Notes under the pieces: generated by a model
The model's input: only the letters and a program-made list of their open reading frames with translations
What the model was told of the DNA's origin: nothing
Database searches by the model: none
Assembly: GCA_001051155.2 (NCBI GenBank)
Contig: JYIP02000005.1
Span: 4,996,703 to 5,060,702, forward strand
Length of the DNA: 64,000 nucleotides
Reading direction: 5' to 3'
Source: Chrysoporthe austroafricana
Taxonomy: Eukaryota; Ascomycota; Sordariomycetes; Diaporthales; Cryphonectriaceae
In this document: in pieces, positions 61,276 to 64,000 of the stretch
How positions within the stretch are numbered: position 1 is the first letter of the stretch
Layout: the number at the start of each line of letters is the position of its first letter
Program-made: the position numbers and the translations under genes

Positions 61276-62860
61276 CGCCTGCAAACCGACTGCTTGCCGC
61301 TTGCCTTTCAAAAGCTCCTCTCGAAAGCCCCGGCATTTATCGCCCACAATAGCCAGCGCTAGCAAGCCCGTTTTCATTTCGCCCTGCCCTATTGCCCTTC
61401 CGCTTATATGGAATCGGATTACGCTTTTTAAAGCAATGCCTCAGCCTGGCTATGCCTAATATTGCAATAAGTATAAAAAACTGCATAACTTCTTCCAGTT
61501 TCATACGCTATAAGGCTTTGCCGGAAAGTTATATAGCGTTTGGATCCTAAATATAGAAGAAAAATCAATAAAGGCTATCGGAAATGCTTTCGGCCGGCTT
61601 TTGCTTGCGCAGGAAAAAAGCTTCTGGATAGCATATATAGCACAATTCCAAAAGATCCAGCCAAACCCTATCTTTGTCGAGCTTTCTGGCTTTCGGCCTT
61701 TCGGCAAATATCTTGCCTTCCTAGGGCATAGCACCGACGCCCGATAAATGCCGGCTTTAATCGTTACTCTCTTTGGCTTTCGAAACCGAAATCCGTGCGA
61801 TTGCTATTCGCAAAGAGCTGCAAGCTATATGCGCTAGTTCAGCGACGGAAATACCGCTTATATAATAATTCCCTTTTTCGAATGCCGTTCTATTCCCCAA
61901 ATTCAAGATAGCGCTTATACCAATTGCATTTAGCATATCGAAGCTAGCCAATATACATTTAAAATATATAGAATGCATTCAGTTATCTATAAAGCTAAAG
62001 CGCTTATAAATATTAATATAAGTTTGCTTTTATACGAATGAAAATTGATTAGCTTTTCTATTAGTTTGGCTTTAAGCTGCTAAGTATGCTTCTTTCGGAA
62101 CTCGAATTTAATAAAATAGTAATTCTCGAATTACGGATTAATATTAAGGCAGAGAAGGATATAATAGCTAATATATAGCGAAAAGGTTAGCTTTAGCTAA
62201 ATTTTTGGGCCGGGAAGAGGATATTTCATAATACGAAATAAAGAGTAATAGAAAATGAAAATTGCATTTTTTTTTTTTCGGTTTTTATTAGCTAAGCTTA
62301 ATTACGTATATAATAACTGGATTTGATTTATTATTTATTATTATATCTCTCTAAAAGGAAGGAAGGAAAAAAAGCTATAAGCAATAACTAAAATATAGAA
62401 ATAGCTTTTGCTTTAGCATATAGGCTATATCTTAGCCTATTCTTATATGCTAGAATGAATAGCTTTAGCTATTCTATACTAGCTATTCTATATTAGCAGT
62501 TTTTTTCTTTTCTTATAATGCTTTTTCTTTTCCTTTTTATAGCTTATTTACGAATTCTTTTATATAAACTATAAGCTAATTATTATCGATAAGGCGTTTT
62601 AATATTTTATTTAATATTGCTTTAATAAAAGTATTAGCTAAATTATTATTACTATTAATCTATTATATTTTTATAATCTCGCGCCGTTCGTACGATTATT
62701 TGAACGCTATTATATTAATTATAAAATATTTCTCTTTAATCGTTCCAAACTTAATAAAGCATTCGTATAGCAAATACGAATCCGTATATACAATTAGAAA
62801 AATCGTAAAGAACGATAGCTATTTTATAATTATTTTTAAGGTTATAATAAAAGCTATATT
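61276..62860. other. Less-mutated segment, no confident gene
   Basis: 61276-61960 retains more GC and CpA than most of the window. It has short open frames on both strands (for example 61501-61734 minus and 61540-61731 plus) that overlap and show no recognised domain. From about 61980 it becomes AT-rich, with a run of AGCTATTCTATA-type repeats at about 62460-62500. It may be the remnant of the sequence beyond the satellite. Confidence 0.4.
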
Positions 62861-62869
62861 AATATTAAT

Positions 62870-62990
62870 CCTTAAATTTTTATTTAGAAATTGATAGAGC
62901 AAGCTCCGCTTTTTGAAATAACTAATTAAAACGAAAAAGGGTTTATATTAATCGGCATTCAGAATTCTATATAAATAATTAACTTTAACT
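62870..62990 (+). repeat. Diverged piece of TLH head
   Basis: The segment around 62893-62965 (GAAATAACTAATTAAAACGA, then GGGTTTATA) resembles the second half of the TLH head, e.g. 4512-4600, and abuts another head start. Confidence 0.6.
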
Positions 62991-63493
62991 CTATCCTTAA
63001 ATGAAAGTATTCTTAAAGTAAAGGATAATTTTTTTGTATAGGCAAAAATTTAATGCTAGTAAAAACCGGGAATAAAGGATCGTTTTAAAATTATACAAAT
63101 TATATTCAACCCGTTTTTCAAAATATTTATATCGCTTCAATTCGATTTCTTATCTATCCAATATAATCTATAATATATCTAAATATAAGAATTGTATAAC
63201 GTTTAAGAGGATTGCAATTGCAAACTCTAAGTTTTTACCCAGAAAATTAATAGGGCAAATCTTACTTTTTGAAATAACCAATTAAAACGAAACGGGTTTT
63301 ATACTAGTCCTAATTCGGAGCTCTAATCAGATAATTAATAGATTAAAGAACTTTCTATATTATATCTAACCCGCTCGCATATCTAATCAGAAAATAGATT
63401 AATAAGATAAATAAGAGAAAAAGCTAAAACTTGTTATTCTTTCAAACTCTTTTTTCCGTATATTATAAATATTTATTTCGAATATAACTATTA
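62991..63493 (+). repeat. TLH-type repeat head, fragment D
   Basis: Matches 4258-4758: starts at CTATCCTTAAATGAAAG, keeps the AAATTT...GCTAGTAAAAACC core, and ends right at the helicase start codon position. The sequence then turns into low-complexity A/T. It is the fourth head with an intact 5' end. Confidence 0.85.
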
Positions 63494-64000
63494 TAGTAAA
63501 TAAAAAGTAATATAAATATTTAATATTAATAGCAAAATNATAAAGCAATAATAAAGAATAAAAAATAAAAAAGAAATAATTTATTATAAATTATAAAAAT
63601 AATAAATGAAAAATAAAATAAATAAGAAATAAAATAAAGAATAAAAAAAGCAAATAGTAAATAATAAATAATAAAGAATAAATAAAAAGAAAAATAAATA
63701 ATAAAAAAAGCAAGTAATAAGCAAAATAAAAAGCAAATAAAGGAAATAATAAATAAAAAAAGCAATATATATAATAAGCAAGAAANAATAAAGAATAAAT
63801 AAAAAGAAAAATAAATAATAAAAAAAGCAAGTAATAAGCAAAATAAAAAGCAAATAAAGGAAATAATAAATAAAAAAAGCAATATATATAATAAGCAAAA
63901 AATAATAAGTAATTAATAGCAAAGAAAATAAATAGCAAATAAAGTAAATAAAATAAGCAAAAAGAAAAATAAATAGCAAGTAAAATAAATAATAAGTAAA
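63494..64000. repeat. A/T low-complexity sequence with two N gaps
   Basis: Mixtures of AATAAA, AAGCAA and AATAAT. N at 63539 and 63786. The ~116 bp left of the second N (63670-63785) are repeated right of it (63787-63902) at an offset of 117. Long Phe/Leu/Ile/Tyr frames on the minus strand are by-products of composition, not genes. Confidence 0.75.

Noticed and set aside
63526..63979. Phe/Leu/Tyr-rich frames on the minus strand resembling membrane proteins
   Set aside because: They arise from A/T-only low-complexity sequence and span N gaps and a duplicated block.

Overview
The window is repeat-dominated DNA from a filamentous ascomycete (Pezizomycotina). The evidence is several fungal repeat families in multiple mutated copies: chromodomain Ty3/gypsy elements, an OrsD-RecQ helicase repeat of the telomere-linked helicase (TLH) type, and a roughly 180-190 bp satellite. 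The decay is the signature of repeat-induced point mutation (RIP): copies differ mainly by C:G to T:A changes, long reading frames keep phase but carry many TAA/TAG stops, and key Cys, His, Asp and Gly codons are lost by single transitions. I found no intact host gene, no tRNA or rRNA gene, and no bacterial-type feature. All protein-coding features below are judged to be pseudogenes.

Layout. 1-4.26 kb: an unidentified gene relic with an Ala/Glu/Gln repeat tail, homopolymer tracts around single-N gaps, and a GA-rich VNTR. 4.26-12.3 kb: TLH-type repeat copy A (conserved head, a 1,493-codon OrsD-RecQ helicase frame, a second long unidentified frame), running into the satellite. 12.326-33.908 kb: a Ty3/gypsy element P (207-bp LTRs, TSD TAACT) inserted in that satellite. 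P's 5' LTR is split by a nested chromovirus E1 (12.457-19.789 kb, TSD TAATG). P also holds a 34-bp dimeric minisatellite, a 4.9-kb internal tandem duplication and an extra ORF after pol. 33.9-36.28 kb: the satellite resumes, with a solo LTR inside it. 36.285-40.908 kb: a reversed, heavily mutated chromovirus E3. 40.909-42.078 kb: a reversed 3' fragment of a second P. 42.079-44.485 kb: truncated TLH copy B. 44.486-52.2 kb: TLH copy C, the least mutated, again followed by satellite, which is split by chromovirus E2 (53.456-60.768 kb, TSD CTCCC). 61.3-64 kb: a short less-mutated segment, two more TLH head fragments and A/T-only low-complexity sequence with two Ns.

With the insertions removed, the backbone is two copies of one composite unit (TLH head, helicase, second ORF, satellite array) plus truncated heads, all on the + strand. 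This looks subtelomeric, although no telomere array is present. Chromoviruses E1 and E2 encode gag and pol, with pol in the -1 frame behind a conserved slippery heptamer CCCAAAA. Their order is protease, RT, RNase H, DX35E integrase, chromodomain. Both, and also E3, carry an antisense gene between pol and the 3' LTR encoding a Zn2Cys6-like cysteine cluster followed by a coiled coil.
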